Assembly: GCA_034111875.1 (NCBI GenBank)
Contig: JAWUWK010000002.1
Location: 1 to 20,641 of the forward strand
Direction of reading: 5' to 3'
From: Rs1 sp034111875
GTDB taxonomy: Bacteria > Pseudomonadota > Gammaproteobacteria > Pseudomonadales > Balneatricaceae
DNA length: 20,641 bases
Made by a program: the position numbers and the translations under genes. Below the pieces are notes generated by a model that was not told the origin of the DNA, ran no database searches, and worked only from the letters and a program-made list of their open reading frames with translations. Below are positions 6,260 through 15,261 of this stretch, piece by piece (positions within the stretch are counted from its first letter, which is position 1; every line of letters begins with the position of its first letter).

Positions 6260-7942
6260 CTACAGTAGATTTTTTAGGGCTTCTAATGCCATCTCACGCA
6301 ACTTGAATTTCTGAACTTTACCGGTCACAGTGAGTGGATAGCGATCTACAATATTGACATAGCAAGGAATCTTAAAATGACTTATTTTACCTTCGCAGTA
6401 AGTCTTAATATTCTGCGCATTTAGGGTCTTAGCTCCTGGTTTTAAGATAATCCAAGCGGCTAATTCTTCACCAAATTTTTCATCGGGAACGCCTACCACT
6501 TGCACATCACTAATATCTGGATGTGTGTACAGAAAATCTTCAACTTCTTTTGGATAAATGTTTTCTCCACCGCGGATAACCATATCTTTGATTCTACCTA
6601 CGATTTGGATATACCCCTCATCATCCATTGTGGCCAAATCCCCAGTGCGCAGCCATCCATCGTCTTGAATGACTTCATCGGTTGCCGCTTGGTTATTCCA
6701 ATACCCTAACATCACTGAATAACCTTTAGTACATAATTCACCTGATGTATTACGTGGCAGGGTCCTCGATGTTTCAGGGTTGATTATCTTACTTTCAATA
6801 TGCGGTTGAGTACGACCAACCGTACTGACTCGTTTATCAAAAGGGTCATGAGCTGCTGTTTGTATTGATACAGGGCTGGTTTCTGTCATGCCATAGGCTA
6901 TTTGTAAATCACGGATATACATTTTCTGATTGACGGCTTTCATTATTTCAGCAGGGCAAATGGAACCTGCCATTATGCCAGTGCGCAAACTGGTCAATTG
7001 GTAACTCTCGAACAGAGGGTCTTGCAAGATACTAATAAACATGGTCGGCACACTAAATAACGCCGTCGCTTGGTATTTATCGATAGCTTGCAGCACCGCC
7101 GTGGGATTAAATGCCGCACTTGGATAGATCATTGCTGCACCGTGACTAACGCAACCCAAATTACCCATCACCATACCAAAGCAATGGTATAAAGGAACTG
7201 GAATCACAAGTTTATCTTGGCCGCTTAGCTGCATGCTTTTGCCAACGAAATAGCCGTTATTGAGGATGTTAAAGTGTGACAGTGTGACACCTTTAGGTGA
7301 ACCTGTGGTACCTGAAGTGTATTGGATGTTTATAGGGTCTTGATAGTCTAAGCTGGCTTGTATCGACTCAAGATCCGACTGGACAATAGCAGAACTCAGT
7401 TGATAGAAACCCTGCCAGGTCATCATGCCAGGTAAGTGGTCATCACTTAAGTGAATAACTGTTTTCAGATGGGGTATGTTCTTAGCTTTCAGTTGCCCAA
7501 GAGTGGCGTCTTTGAGTTCAGGAATAAGCGCATTTAAGATAGCACAGTAATCCGATTTTTTGAAACTATCGGCCATGACTAAACAGCTAATCTCTGACTG
7601 CTTTAAGGTATATTCAAGTTCATAGGATTGGTAGGCCGGATTGACATTAACTAAGATAGCACCTATTTTCGCAGTGGCAAATTGACACAAGGTCCACTCC
7701 ACACAATTAGGTGCCCAGATGCCGACCCGCTGACCTTTGTGAATACCTAGGGCAATCAATGCGCGTGCCACAGTATTCACTTCTGCTTGCAGCTCTTTAT
7801 AGCAGTAATGGATATTCTGCTCTACGACGATCAGAGCGTCGTTGTGCGGGTATTGCTCTACAGTGTTATCTAGCAAATCGCCGAGTGTGATTTTGCTTAA
7901 GGCTGTGGAGGTTATTCCTTTGGTATGGCTGAGAAGAGGCAT
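6260..7942 (-). CDS. AMP-forming acyl-CoA synthetase, last gene of the liu operon
   Basis: This 560-residue ANL-superfamily ligase would activate a carboxylic acid with ATP through an acyl-adenylate and transfer it to CoA. Visible motifs are the phosphate loop YTSGTTGSPKG (208-218), YGMTET (350-355), TGD (433-435), the hinge with GRIKDMVIRGGENIYP (449-464) and the catalytic lysine Lys542 in the C-terminal TGKVQK. It resembles medium-chain or general fatty acyl-CoA synthetases and is clearly shorter than typical acetoacetyl-CoA synthetases (about 650 residues). It lies 122 bp after liuE on the same strand, so it is probably in the operon. There it could load branched or short acids (isovalerate, or acetoacetate by a non-standard route) onto CoA. 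The substrate is an inference from context. Confidence 0.88.
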   Translation of the reverse strand: MPLLSHTKGITSTALSKITLGDLLDNTVEQYPHNDALIVVEQNIHYCYKELQAEVNTVARALIALGIHKGQRVGIWAPNCVEWTLCQFATAKIGAILVNVNPAYQSYELEYTLKQSEISCLVMADSFKKSDYCAILNALIPELKDATLGQLKAKNIPHLKTVIHLSDDHLPGMMTWQGFYQLSSAIVQSDLESIQASLDYQDPINIQYTSGTTGSPKGVTLSHFNILNNGYFVGKSMQLSGQDKLVIPVPLYHCFGMVMGNLGCVSHGAAMIYPSAAFNPTAVLQAIDKYQATALFSVPTMFISILQDPLFESYQLTSLRTGIMAGSICPAEIMKAVNQKMYIRDLQIAYGMTETSPVSIQTAAHDPFDKRVSTVGRTQPHIESKIINPETSRTLPRNTSGELCTKGYSVMLGYWNNQAATDEVIQDDGWLRTGDLATMDDEGYIQIVGRIKDMVIRGGENIYPKEVEDFLYTHPDISDVQVVGVPDEKFGEELAAWIILKPGAKTLNAQNIKTYCEGKISHFKIPCYVNIVDRYPLTVTGKVQKFKLREMALEALKNLL

Positions 7943-8064
7943 ATAAAATCCAAAAATTATGCTGATAAAGGATGTTTTAAAATGCTGTTGGCAGCGCCAT
8001 TTAAAGTGCTAATGCAACTTTTGCCAGCGTAAACCAACAGAAAAAATGGCCTTTTATAAAAGCG

Positions 8065-8955
8065 TTATTTCATTGCTATAGCCACTTTAGAACTGTTTTT
8101 GCGGCCCAAATATGTGCTTATCCAGTGGCCAACCGACACTAGTTTTTTTAAATCCACCCCGCATTCCAAGCCAAGACCCTGTAGAAGGTAGACCACATCC
8201 TCAGTGGCGACATTGCCACTGGCCCCTTTAGCATAAGGACAACCTCCTAACCCGGCGACAGAGCTATCGACTACTCTTATCCCCTGTTGTAAAGCGGCGT
8301 AAATATTCGCTAAGGCTTGACCATAACTGTCATGAAAATGTACCCCGAGTTGATCCATAGGCACTGCTTGAGTGACTTTATCTATGAGTCTTTTTACCTT
8401 GTCAGGGGTACCTACACCGATAGTATCCCCTAGAGATATTTCATAACAGCCCATTTCATATAACTGCTTACTTACATCTAGGACACTCTGAGTAGAGACT
8501 TCACCTTTATAAGGGCAACCTAGCACAGTTGAGACGTATCCTCTGACAGGGATATTTTCAACTTGCGCCAGTGCAACGATCTGACGAAAGCGTTCTAAAC
8601 TTTGATTGATCGAGCAGTTGGTATTCTTCAAACAGAAATCTTCAGAGGCTGCTGTAAAGATAGCCACTTCTTTAACGCCAGCGGCCAGGGCCGTTTCAAA
8701 ACCTCGCATATTCGGCACTAAAGCACTGTAAACTACGCCTTCTTTAGCTTTAAAACCGTGCATTACTTGCGTCGCATCGGCCATTTGTGGCACCCAGCGC
8801 GCAGAGACAAAACTGACGGACTCTATATAGCGTAAACCTGTATTAGCAAGATGAGTGATGAGGTCTATTTTAACTTGTGTTGGGATTATACTGGTTTCGT
8901 TTTGCAAACCATCTCTGGGGCTTACTTCAAAAATTTTAACGGCAGAATTTATCAT
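8065..8955 (-). CDS. liuE: Hydroxymethylglutaryl-CoA lyase
   Basis: HMG-CoA lyase splits HMG-CoA into acetyl-CoA and acetoacetate, the last step of leucine breakdown. The 296-residue TIM-barrel protein shows SPRDGLQNE (12-20) with the metal-binding Asp15, the VHFHD block (205-209) with the His206/His208 ligands, and the active-site loop GLGGCPYAKGASGN (235-248) with Cys239 and Asn248. Length and motifs are normal for bacterial LiuE. Its ATG overlaps the stop of liuD by four bases (ATGA, 8952-8955), pointing to translational coupling. The Cys loop separates it from 2-isopropylmalate synthases of the same superfamily. Confidence 0.96.
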   Translation of the reverse strand: MINSAVKIFEVSPRDGLQNETSIIPTQVKIDLITHLANTGLRYIESVSFVSARWVPQMADATQVMHGFKAKEGVVYSALVPNMRGFETALAAGVKEVAIFTAASEDFCLKNTNCSINQSLERFRQIVALAQVENIPVRGYVSTVLGCPYKGEVSTQSVLDVSKQLYEMGCYEISLGDTIGVGTPDKVKRLIDKVTQAVPMDQLGVHFHDSYGQALANIYAALQQGIRVVDSSVAGLGGCPYAKGASGNVATEDVVYLLQGLGLECGVDLKKLVSVGHWISTYLGRKNSSKVAIAMK

Positions 8956-11045
8956 GATGGGGCCTGTAATGACTCTGATTTTGGCGCGTGTTCCATGGCA
9001 ATTAAGGTATCGCCTTCGGTCACCAAACTGTCCTCTGAAAAAAAGATATCGGTGATTATACCTTCCGCTGGCGATAAAATGCTGTGCTCCATTTTCATTG
9101 CTTCCACAATCATAATAGGGGTTGCAGGGCCTATCTTTTGGCCCACTTTTGCCAATACTGCAATCACTCGGCCATTCATTGGGGCCGTTAGTTGACCTTC
9201 AGTGTGAGACTCTTCTAAGCTACTTTCTGGCTTCACTATTTGTAATTCTAGGCTGGTGCCGCAATAGAATAAAGTGACTTGTGATTGATTGAAATAAACA
9301 CCAAGCTTAATTTTATGGCCATTGATACAGATCCTTAGATGATTTTTTTCAAGCTCAGCTTGGATATAATATGTCGACTTTTGAGTACTCACCTTAAAAT
9401 GCTGCATGGCTTGGTTTCCTCGATCACTCAGGGTGATTGTTGGTTGCAGCTGGGTTACTGATACTGAATATTGTGCTAGCTCTTTATCATTTGTAGCAGA
9501 TAACTCAATCTCTGGATTAATCCAGTTTACAGACTGAGTTTGCAGATGATTTAAGCGCCAAGCTAATCCTGTCAAGAAAGGGTCAAACCCTTGATTACTT
9601 GAATGTGCAGATTGTGTTTGAAATTGTTGTGCATTTGCTAATAGCTTTGCGCAACTGGCTATCGCTAAAGTTTCATCTATCGCTAACACGCTCTGCAGTA
9701 ATCTGCTTTTGTTCAAGGGAATGAAATTAGTATCGACGTCAGCGCACTTAAAAGCGTCATTGATCATGATGCTGTGTAAAAAAGAGAGATTATTCTTAAC
9801 CCCAGCAATATGATATTGCTTTAGAGCTTGGGCCATTTTGGCTATTGCCTGCTGACGATCAGCGCCTAATGTAATTATTTTTGCTATCATCGGATCGTAG
9901 TAGACGCTGACTTCATCGCCTTCGACAACTCCAGTATCTATGCGTGTTTGCCTATTGCTCAAAGGTTCGCGTAAATAGTGCAAAATTCCTGTTGCCGGCA
10001 GGAAGTCGTTCCTTGGATCTTCTGCATAGACTCGGCATTCAATGGCGTGACCCGTTACTAACACTTCAGCCTGAGTTAAAGGTAAAGCCTTACCTGAGGC
10101 TATTTGTAATTGCCAATCTACTAAGTCTATGCCGGTGATCATTTCGGTCACTGGATGCTCGACTTGTAGTCGAGTATTCATCTCCATGAAATAGAAACTC
10201 GTATCCTCGTTGTATAAAAATTCAACCGTACCCGCACCGAGATAATCTATGGCTTTAGCGGCATCGAGTGCGGCCATTCCCATCGTTTTAATGATACTTT
10301 CACTGATACCGGAGGCGGGGGCTTCTTCAATGATTTTTTGATGACGTCGCTGAATTGAACAATCCCTTTGAGATAAATAAAGTCCATTGCCATGGCTGTC
10401 AAAAAAGACTTGTACTTCAATATGCCGTGTTTTAGTCATGTAGCGCTCGAGTAACATATCACTGTTGCCAAAGGCATTTTTGGCTTCGCGTTGGGCAGAG
10501 CTTAAAGCGGTGTCGAAGGCATCGATAGACTCAACGACTCGCATGCCTTTGCCACCACCACCGGCGACAGCCTTTAGCAATAGAGGAAAACCACATTTTA
10601 TCGCCTCTGCTTTTAAGCCAGCAGAGGTTTGATCAGCGCCATGATAGCCGGGCACAAGTGGTACGTTGGCCTTCGACATGATTGATTTAGCGGCTGATTT
10701 AGAGCCCATTGCAGCGATTGATTGAGCAGAAGGTCCGATAAAAGTTAATCCTTGTTCTACACAAAGAGCCGCGAATTGAGCATTTTCTGAGAGGAAACCG
10801 TAGCCTGGGTGTATCGCTTGAGCTCCACTTGTCTGAGCTGCTGCTAATATTTTAGTCGCATTTAAATAACTTTCCGAACTTTTGGCGGGACCAATATTAT
10901 ACGCCTCGTCGGCGAGTTTCACGTGCTGGGCATTGACGTCAGCATCGGAGTAAACGGCAATACAATGAATGCCTAAAGACTGCGCGGTTTTTATAATTCG
11001 ACAGGCAATTTCGCCACGGTTGGCAATTAATATACGACTAAACAT
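8952..11045 (-). CDS. liuD: Methylcrotonyl-CoA carboxylase, biotin-containing subunit
   Basis: This subunit carboxylates its own biotin with ATP and bicarbonate and passes the carboxyl group to LiuB, turning 3-methylcrotonyl-CoA into 3-methylglutaconyl-CoA. Domains in order: biotin carboxylase (about 1-445) with HPGYGFLSEN (79-88) and the ATP-grasp glycine loop GGGGKG (162-167); a variable linking region (about 450-610); and a C-terminal biotinyl domain with EAMKMEH, in which Lys651 carries biotin. The 697 residues are slightly longer than average, the extra being in the linker and a short polar tail. Acetyl- and propionyl-CoA carboxylase alpha subunits look similar, but the liu neighbours decide the call. 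It overlaps liuE by four bases and follows liuC by 49 bp. Confidence 0.95.
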   Translation of the reverse strand: MFSRILIANRGEIACRIIKTAQSLGIHCIAVYSDADVNAQHVKLADEAYNIGPAKSSESYLNATKILAAAQTSGAQAIHPGYGFLSENAQFAALCVEQGLTFIGPSAQSIAAMGSKSAAKSIMSKANVPLVPGYHGADQTSAGLKAEAIKCGFPLLLKAVAGGGGKGMRVVESIDAFDTALSSAQREAKNAFGNSDMLLERYMTKTRHIEVQVFFDSHGNGLYLSQRDCSIQRRHQKIIEEAPASGISESIIKTMGMAALDAAKAIDYLGAGTVEFLYNEDTSFYFMEMNTRLQVEHPVTEMITGIDLVDWQLQIASGKALPLTQAEVLVTGHAIECRVYAEDPRNDFLPATGILHYLREPLSNRQTRIDTGVVEGDEVSVYYDPMIAKIITLGADRQQAIAKMAQALKQYHIAGVKNNLSFLHSIMINDAFKCADVDTNFIPLNKSRLLQSVLAIDETLAIASCAKLLANAQQFQTQSAHSSNQGFDPFLTGLAWRLNHLQTQSVNWINPEIELSATNDKELAQYSVSVTQLQPTITLSDRGNQAMQHFKVSTQKSTYYIQAELEKNHLRICINGHKIKLGVYFNQSQVTLFYCGTSLELQIVKPESSLEESHTEGQLTAPMNGRVIAVLAKVGQKIGPATPIMIVEAMKMEHSILSPAEGIITDIFFSEDSLVTEGDTLIAMEHAPKSESLQAPS

Positions 11046-11094
11046 TTTGAGTTACCTATAAGCCAATAATCTGTTTTACAAAAAAATACTATTC

Positions 11095-11880
11095 CTACCA
11101 GTTGGGTTTTCTCTTTTCCAAAAATGCCGCTAAACCTTCTATCGCCTCAGGCGTCGATCGAATATAGGCGATGCGTTTGGCTGTATTGAGGATAAGAGAG
11201 TTATTAAGAGAGCTTGCACTAACCTCTGCAATTAATTGCTTAGCCGCTTGCATTGCAAAAGGGCTGTTTTTGACAACTTGTCTCAGCCATTGCTGACTTT
11301 CCTGTTGTAGTTGTATTTCATTGTCAACGACTTGATGTACAAGGCCTAGGGTTTTAGCAGTGTCTGCACAGAAGCTCTCGGCACTGATAAAATAGCGCCT
11401 TGCTTGGCGCGCACCTATAGCATCGATAACATAAGGGCTAATCACCGCGGGAATTAAGCCCAACTTTACTTCGCTGAGACAAAAACAGGCTTGTCGCGTG
11501 GCAAAAACCATATCACAGCAGGCGGCAAGTCCAACGGCACCGCCATAAGCCGCGCCTTGAATCATTGCAACTGTTGGCTTTTGCAGTGAATTTAGGGCGC
11601 GCATAAGCTCGGCTAACTGTTGGGCATCTGCTAAATTCTGCGTATCAGAATAATCGGCCATGCGCGACATCCAATGTAAATCTGCACCTGCAGAAAAATG
11701 TTTGCCGTTGGCCTTGAGTGCTAAGGCTTTTAGATTGCCATCATTAGCCACTTGATCGATAAAGCTTATTAATTTTGAAATCATTATATCGTCAAACGCA
11801 TTGTGCACTTGTGGGCGGTTTAAGGTAATAGTGGCGATGGCGTTTTTATCAATTGTCAATATAACCTGGTCGTTACTCAT
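11095..11880 (-). CDS. liuC: Methylglutaconyl-CoA hydratase (crotonase family)
   Basis: This 261-residue crotonase-fold enzyme should hydrate 3-methylglutaconyl-CoA to HMG-CoA. The oxyanion-hole segments are visible as HFSAGADL (61-68) and GAAYGGAVGLAACCD (109-123). A likely catalytic glutamate is Glu137 in CLSEVKLGLIPAVISPYV (134-151). Enoyl-CoA hydratases are close relatives. The position between the two carboxylase subunit genes is the standard place for liuC, which makes the specific call. Spacing is 53 bp to liuB upstream and 49 bp to liuD downstream. Confidence 0.93.
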   Translation of the reverse strand: MSNDQVILTIDKNAIATITLNRPQVHNAFDDIMISKLISFIDQVANDGNLKALALKANGKHFSAGADLHWMSRMADYSDTQNLADAQQLAELMRALNSLQKPTVAMIQGAAYGGAVGLAACCDMVFATRQACFCLSEVKLGLIPAVISPYVIDAIGARQARRYFISAESFCADTAKTLGLVHQVVDNEIQLQQESQQWLRQVVKNSPFAMQAAKQLIAEVSASSLNNSLILNTAKRIAYIRSTPEAIEGLAAFLEKRKPNW

Positions 11881-11933
11881 CGGGGATGTACCTATTATTA
11901 AAGGCTAATTTGCAGAGAGTTTTAGGCATAGGT

Positions 11934-13544
11934 TTACATTCTGAACACACCGAAGTGGCTTTTATCTATGGGCTTATTAGCTGCTGCTAAGCCTAGTGCG
12001 ACCAAATCGCGGGTATGAATAGGATCTATTACACCATCATCCCAAAGCCTAGCCGAGGCATAATAGGGGTGGCCCTGCTTTTCGTACGTTTCAATAATAG
12101 GTTGTTTAAAAGCATCTTCTTGGGCTTGGCTCCAACTTTCTCCTCTGCGGGCTTTACCATCACGAGTCACAGTCGCCATGACATCACCGGCTTGTTCGCC
12201 TCCCATCACAGAAATTCGCGCATTGGGCCACATCCACAAAAAATTCGGATTGTAGGCACGACCACACATTCCGTAGTTACCCGCGCCAAAGGAGCCACCA
12301 ATAAGTACCGTGAATTTAGGGACTGTGGCGCAAGCTACAGCGTTAACGAGCTTGGCTCCGTGCTTGGCAATACCTTCAGACTCGTATTTTTTACCGACCA
12401 TAAAACCAGTGATATTTTGCAAAAAGAGTAGGGGGGTTTTGCGCTGACAACACAGTTGAATAAAGTGAGTACCTTTGAGCGCTGATTCACTGAACAAAAC
12501 CCCATTATTGGCGACAATGCCTACGGGATAGCCGAAAATATGCGCAAAGCCAGTGACTAAGGTTGTCCCGTAGTGCCGCTTAAACTCATCGAACTCAGAA
12601 CCATCTACTATTCTGGCGATAACTTCGCGTACATCAAAAGGTTTCTTTAGGTCAGTGCCCACCAAACCGTAGAGCTCTTTTGCTGCATATAAAGGTTCCC
12701 TAGGTTCGATGATGGCAGATTGATTGCCCTGATGCGCAGAAATATTCAAATGCGCTACGCAATTGCGTGCAATTTCTAATGCGTGCTGATCACTTTGCGC
12801 TAAATAATCCGCAACCCCAGAAATCCTAGAGTGCACATCGGCGCCACCGAGTTCTTCTGCAGTCACTTCTTCACCGGTAGCCGCTTTAACTAGTGGTGGT
12901 CCGGCGAGAAAAATTGTGCCTTGCTCTTTTACAATAATCGATTCATCGGCCATCGCTGGCACATAAGCTCCGCCAGCGGTACATAAACCCATGACCACGG
13001 CGATTTGAGCAATACCTTGAGCGGACATTCTTGCCTGATTATAAAAAATCCGTCCAAAGTGGTCTCTATCGGCGAATACTTGATCTTGGTGGGGCAGATT
13101 CGCGCCGCCAGAATCGACTAAATAGATACAAGGTAAGCCATTTTGTTGGGCTATTTCTTGAGCGCGCAAATGCTTTTTAACAGTGAGAGGGTAGTAGGTG
13201 CCCCCTTTGACAGTGGCATCATTTGCAATGACCATACATTTGACGCCCTTCACAGAGCCGATACCAGTGATTATTCCCGCACAAGGTACTTCGTCTTGGT
13301 ATACCTCAAAGGCGGCTAACTGCGAAAGTTCAAGGAAGGCAGTGCCGGGATCTAATAGGGCGTCAACCCTTACTCTAGGCAACATTTTACCTTTGGCTTC
13401 ATGTCTTGCGCGATAACTTTCTCCACCGCCTAGCAGAACGCTACTGACTTTTTCCTGTAAATCCACAACCGCAACTTTTAACTCCTTTTCACGTTTAAGA
13501 TAATCTTCACTGTGAATATTTAGGTTTGATTTTAAAACAGGCAT
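11934..13544 (-). CDS. liuB: Methylcrotonyl-CoA carboxylase, carboxyltransferase subunit
   Basis: This is the partner of LiuD; it moves the carboxyl group from biotin to 3-methylcrotonyl-CoA. The protein has 536 residues, the normal length, with two crotonase-like carboxyltransferase halves. Recognisable blocks are RARHEAKGKMLPRVRVDALL (45-64), YLVDSGGANLPHQDQVFADR (141-160), a Gly-rich AVVMGLCTAGGAYVPAMADE and, in the second half, LLFLQNITGFMVGKKYE and the IGGSFGAGNYGMCGRAY active-site loop. The combination DSGGANLPHQ is characteristic of methylcrotonyl- rather than acetyl-CoA carboxylases. It lies 64 bp after liuA and 53 bp before liuC. Confidence 0.96.
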   Translation of the reverse strand: MPVLKSNLNIHSEDYLKREKELKVAVVDLQEKVSSVLLGGGESYRARHEAKGKMLPRVRVDALLDPGTAFLELSQLAAFEVYQDEVPCAGIITGIGSVKGVKCMVIANDATVKGGTYYPLTVKKHLRAQEIAQQNGLPCIYLVDSGGANLPHQDQVFADRDHFGRIFYNQARMSAQGIAQIAVVMGLCTAGGAYVPAMADESIIVKEQGTIFLAGPPLVKAATGEEVTAEELGGADVHSRISGVADYLAQSDQHALEIARNCVAHLNISAHQGNQSAIIEPREPLYAAKELYGLVGTDLKKPFDVREVIARIVDGSEFDEFKRHYGTTLVTGFAHIFGYPVGIVANNGVLFSESALKGTHFIQLCCQRKTPLLFLQNITGFMVGKKYESEGIAKHGAKLVNAVACATVPKFTVLIGGSFGAGNYGMCGRAYNPNFLWMWPNARISVMGGEQAGDVMATVTRDGKARRGESWSQAQEDAFKQPIIETYEKQGHPYYASARLWDDGVIDPIHTRDLVALGLAAANKPIDKSHFGVFRM

Positions 13545-13608
13545 GTTATCTTTCCGTTGCTAAAGTGCTTTAATAAATTGGTTTATTTGTTTGATACATA
13601 TTCTGTTT

Positions 13609-14775
13609 TTATTTATTTAAAAAGAGCTGTTTGCCGATCAACATGCGTCGGATCTCAGAGGTGCCCGCACCAATTTCATATAATTTTGCATCGCGTAATA
13701 AGCGACCTGTCGCAAAGTCATTAACATAGCCATTACCGCCTAATAGTTGAATCGCATCTAGACTGGTTCTTGTCGCCATTTCAGCGCTATATAAAATACA
13801 TCCGGCGGCATCCTTACGGGCTAATTCTCCGCGTTGTGCCCCTTGAGCACACAGATATGTATATGCTTTAGCGGCGTTTAAAGTGGTATACATGTCGGCA
13901 ATTTTAGCTTGAACTAGTTGGAACTCACCGATTGCTTGGCCAAACTGTTGTCTTTCGCGGATATACGGAACACTGATATCTAGTGCCGCTTGCATAATGC
14001 CCAATGGACCACCGCAAAGTACTAGGCGTTCGTAATCTAGACCGCTCATCAACACAGCAAGACCTGCGTTGAGTTCAGCCAAAATATTTTCTTTGGGCAC
14101 AGGGCAGTCTTCAAAGACTAACTCACAAGTGTCCGAACCTCGCATACCTAATTTGTCTAGCTTTTGTTGGCGTGAAAAGCCTGCAAAGTCGCGCTCGACG
14201 ATAAAAGCAGTGATGCCTTTACCACCACCTGATTGGTCGGTTTTCGCATAAACGACATAAACATGAGCATCGGGGCCGTTGGTGATCCACATTTTGTTAC
14301 CATTAAGCAGGTAATGATCGCCGTTATCTCTGGCATGCAGTCGCATAGACACTACATCAGAACCGGCATTAGGTTCACTCATTGCCAGTGCGCCTATATG
14401 TTCGCCGCTGATCAGTTTTGGTAGATATTGAACTTTTTGGCCATCAGTGCCGTTGCGGTTGATTTGATTCACACAAAGATTAGAATGAGCACCATAGGAA
14501 AGGCCAACAGAGGCACTGGCTCTACTGATTTCCTCCATAGCCACGACATGTGCCAAGTAGCCCATATTCACTCCGCCGTATGTTTCACTGGCAGTGATAC
14601 CTAGTAAACCCATATTCCCTAATTTTCTCCAGAGGTCACTGGGAAACGTATTGTCGATATCAATTTGTGCGGCCCGTGGGGCGATTTCTCGCTGGGCGAA
14701 CTGATTGACCTGCTCACGTAGCCTATCGATGGTTTCTCCCAACCCGAAATTCATCTGACTGTATTGTGCAATCAT
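13609..14775 (-). CDS. liuA: Isovaleryl-CoA dehydrogenase
   Basis: This FAD enzyme oxidises isovaleryl-CoA to 3-methylcrotonyl-CoA and hands electrons to ETF. The 388-residue protein shows the acyl-CoA dehydrogenase signatures ALAMSEPNAGSDV (129-141) and WITNGPDA (163-170). The catalytic base appears to be Glu249 in LDYERLVL, the place used by isovaleryl-CoA dehydrogenases. The position that carries the catalytic Glu in straight-chain enzymes is Gly/Ala here (YEIGAGTSEIRR, 366-377). This pair of traits marks it as the isovaleryl type. It is the first enzyme gene after liuR, 21 bp downstream, with a good ribosome binding site (ggagaa). Confidence 0.96.
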   Translation of the reverse strand: MIAQYSQMNFGLGETIDRLREQVNQFAQREIAPRAAQIDIDNTFPSDLWRKLGNMGLLGITASETYGGVNMGYLAHVVAMEEISRASASVGLSYGAHSNLCVNQINRNGTDGQKVQYLPKLISGEHIGALAMSEPNAGSDVVSMRLHARDNGDHYLLNGNKMWITNGPDAHVYVVYAKTDQSGGGKGITAFIVERDFAGFSRQQKLDKLGMRGSDTCELVFEDCPVPKENILAELNAGLAVLMSGLDYERLVLCGGPLGIMQAALDISVPYIRERQQFGQAIGEFQLVQAKIADMYTTLNAAKAYTYLCAQGAQRGELARKDAAGCILYSAEMATRTSLDAIQLLGGNGYVNDFATGRLLRDAKLYEIGAGTSEIRRMLIGKQLFLNK

Positions 14776-14796
14776 GATAGGTTCTCCGTAAACTAG

Positions 14797-15189
14797 TTAG
14801 CCAGTCTGACAATCGCTCAGGGCTTGTTCACAGCGAGCTTGAGCATTGTCTAACGCTAGTTGCAGCATATTGATGTCTTGTTGCTGTTGCGCTAGGGTGA
14901 TTTTTCTCTCGCCAATTTTTGCCTGTAATAGGCGCAGCTGTTTTTCAGTGCCACTTGCAGTGGCGTCCCATAAATCCAGTAGTTCTTTAATTTCAATCAG
15001 AGAAAACCCCAAGCGTTTACCACGCAAGATGAGTTTTAACTGAACTCTGTCTTGGCGTGAATAAACTCGGGTTTGACCTCGTCGGGTCGGCGCTAGTAAA
15101 TGCTGACTTTCATAAAAGCGGATACTGCGAGTAGTAAGGTTAAATTCTGCCGCTAATTCACTGATGTTGAACGTGGTTTTATCTGTCAT
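14797..15189 (-). CDS. liuR: LiuR, MerR-family regulator of leucine degradation
   Basis: The 130-residue protein has an N-terminal MerR winged helix (FNISELAAEFNLTTRSIRFY at 7-26, then R-rich TRRGQTRVYSRQDR) and a C-terminal coiled-coil dimer helix (about 83-118, Gln/Leu-rich). It ends in an AxCExxLSDC-like segment with Cys120 and Cys127. The open frame reaches 15315, but the extra 42 residues do not look like protein and cover the promoter. I therefore start at the ATG 15187-15189, where the MerR homology begins. As first gene of the liu operon it is probably autoregulated. LiuR is known as the regulator of branched-chain amino acid catabolism in gammaproteobacteria. Confidence 0.92.
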   Translation of the reverse strand: MTDKTTFNISELAAEFNLTTRSIRFYESQHLLAPTRRGQTRVYSRQDRVQLKLILRGKRLGFSLIEIKELLDLWDATASGTEKQLRLLQAKIGERKITLAQQQQDINMLQLALDNAQARCEQALSDCQTG

Positions 15190-15232
15190 GGTTTCACTTG
15201 ACACTAGGTCACAGGCTGTTGGGTCAAGTATT

Positions 15233-15261
15233 AATATAGGGCAAGTTAACGTAAACGTAAA
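15233..15261 (-). promoter_or_regulatory. Candidate liu operon promoter and LiuR operator
   Basis: On the minus strand, TTTACG (15256-15261) and TATATT (15233-15238) are separated by exactly 17 bp, about 45 bp before the liuR start. Between them lies a tandem TTTACGTTTACGTTAAC, with the inner palindrome GTTAAC (15245-15250). MerR-type proteins bind in the -35/-10 spacer, so this is the natural operator. The ACGTTAAC core resembles what I recall of the LiuR motif, but I cannot verify the match. Confidence 0.5.

Noticed and set aside
6244..6260. ggtct/agacc stem at the end of the acyl-CoA synthetase gene as a terminator
   Set aside because: The stem is only 5 bp, and the tract following it on the minus strand is A-rich rather than T-rich.
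7983..8040. Inverted repeat ctgttgg/ccaacag between liuE and the synthetase gene as a terminator
   Set aside because: It has a long 44-nt loop, a 7-bp stem and no T run. Read-through within the operon is more likely.
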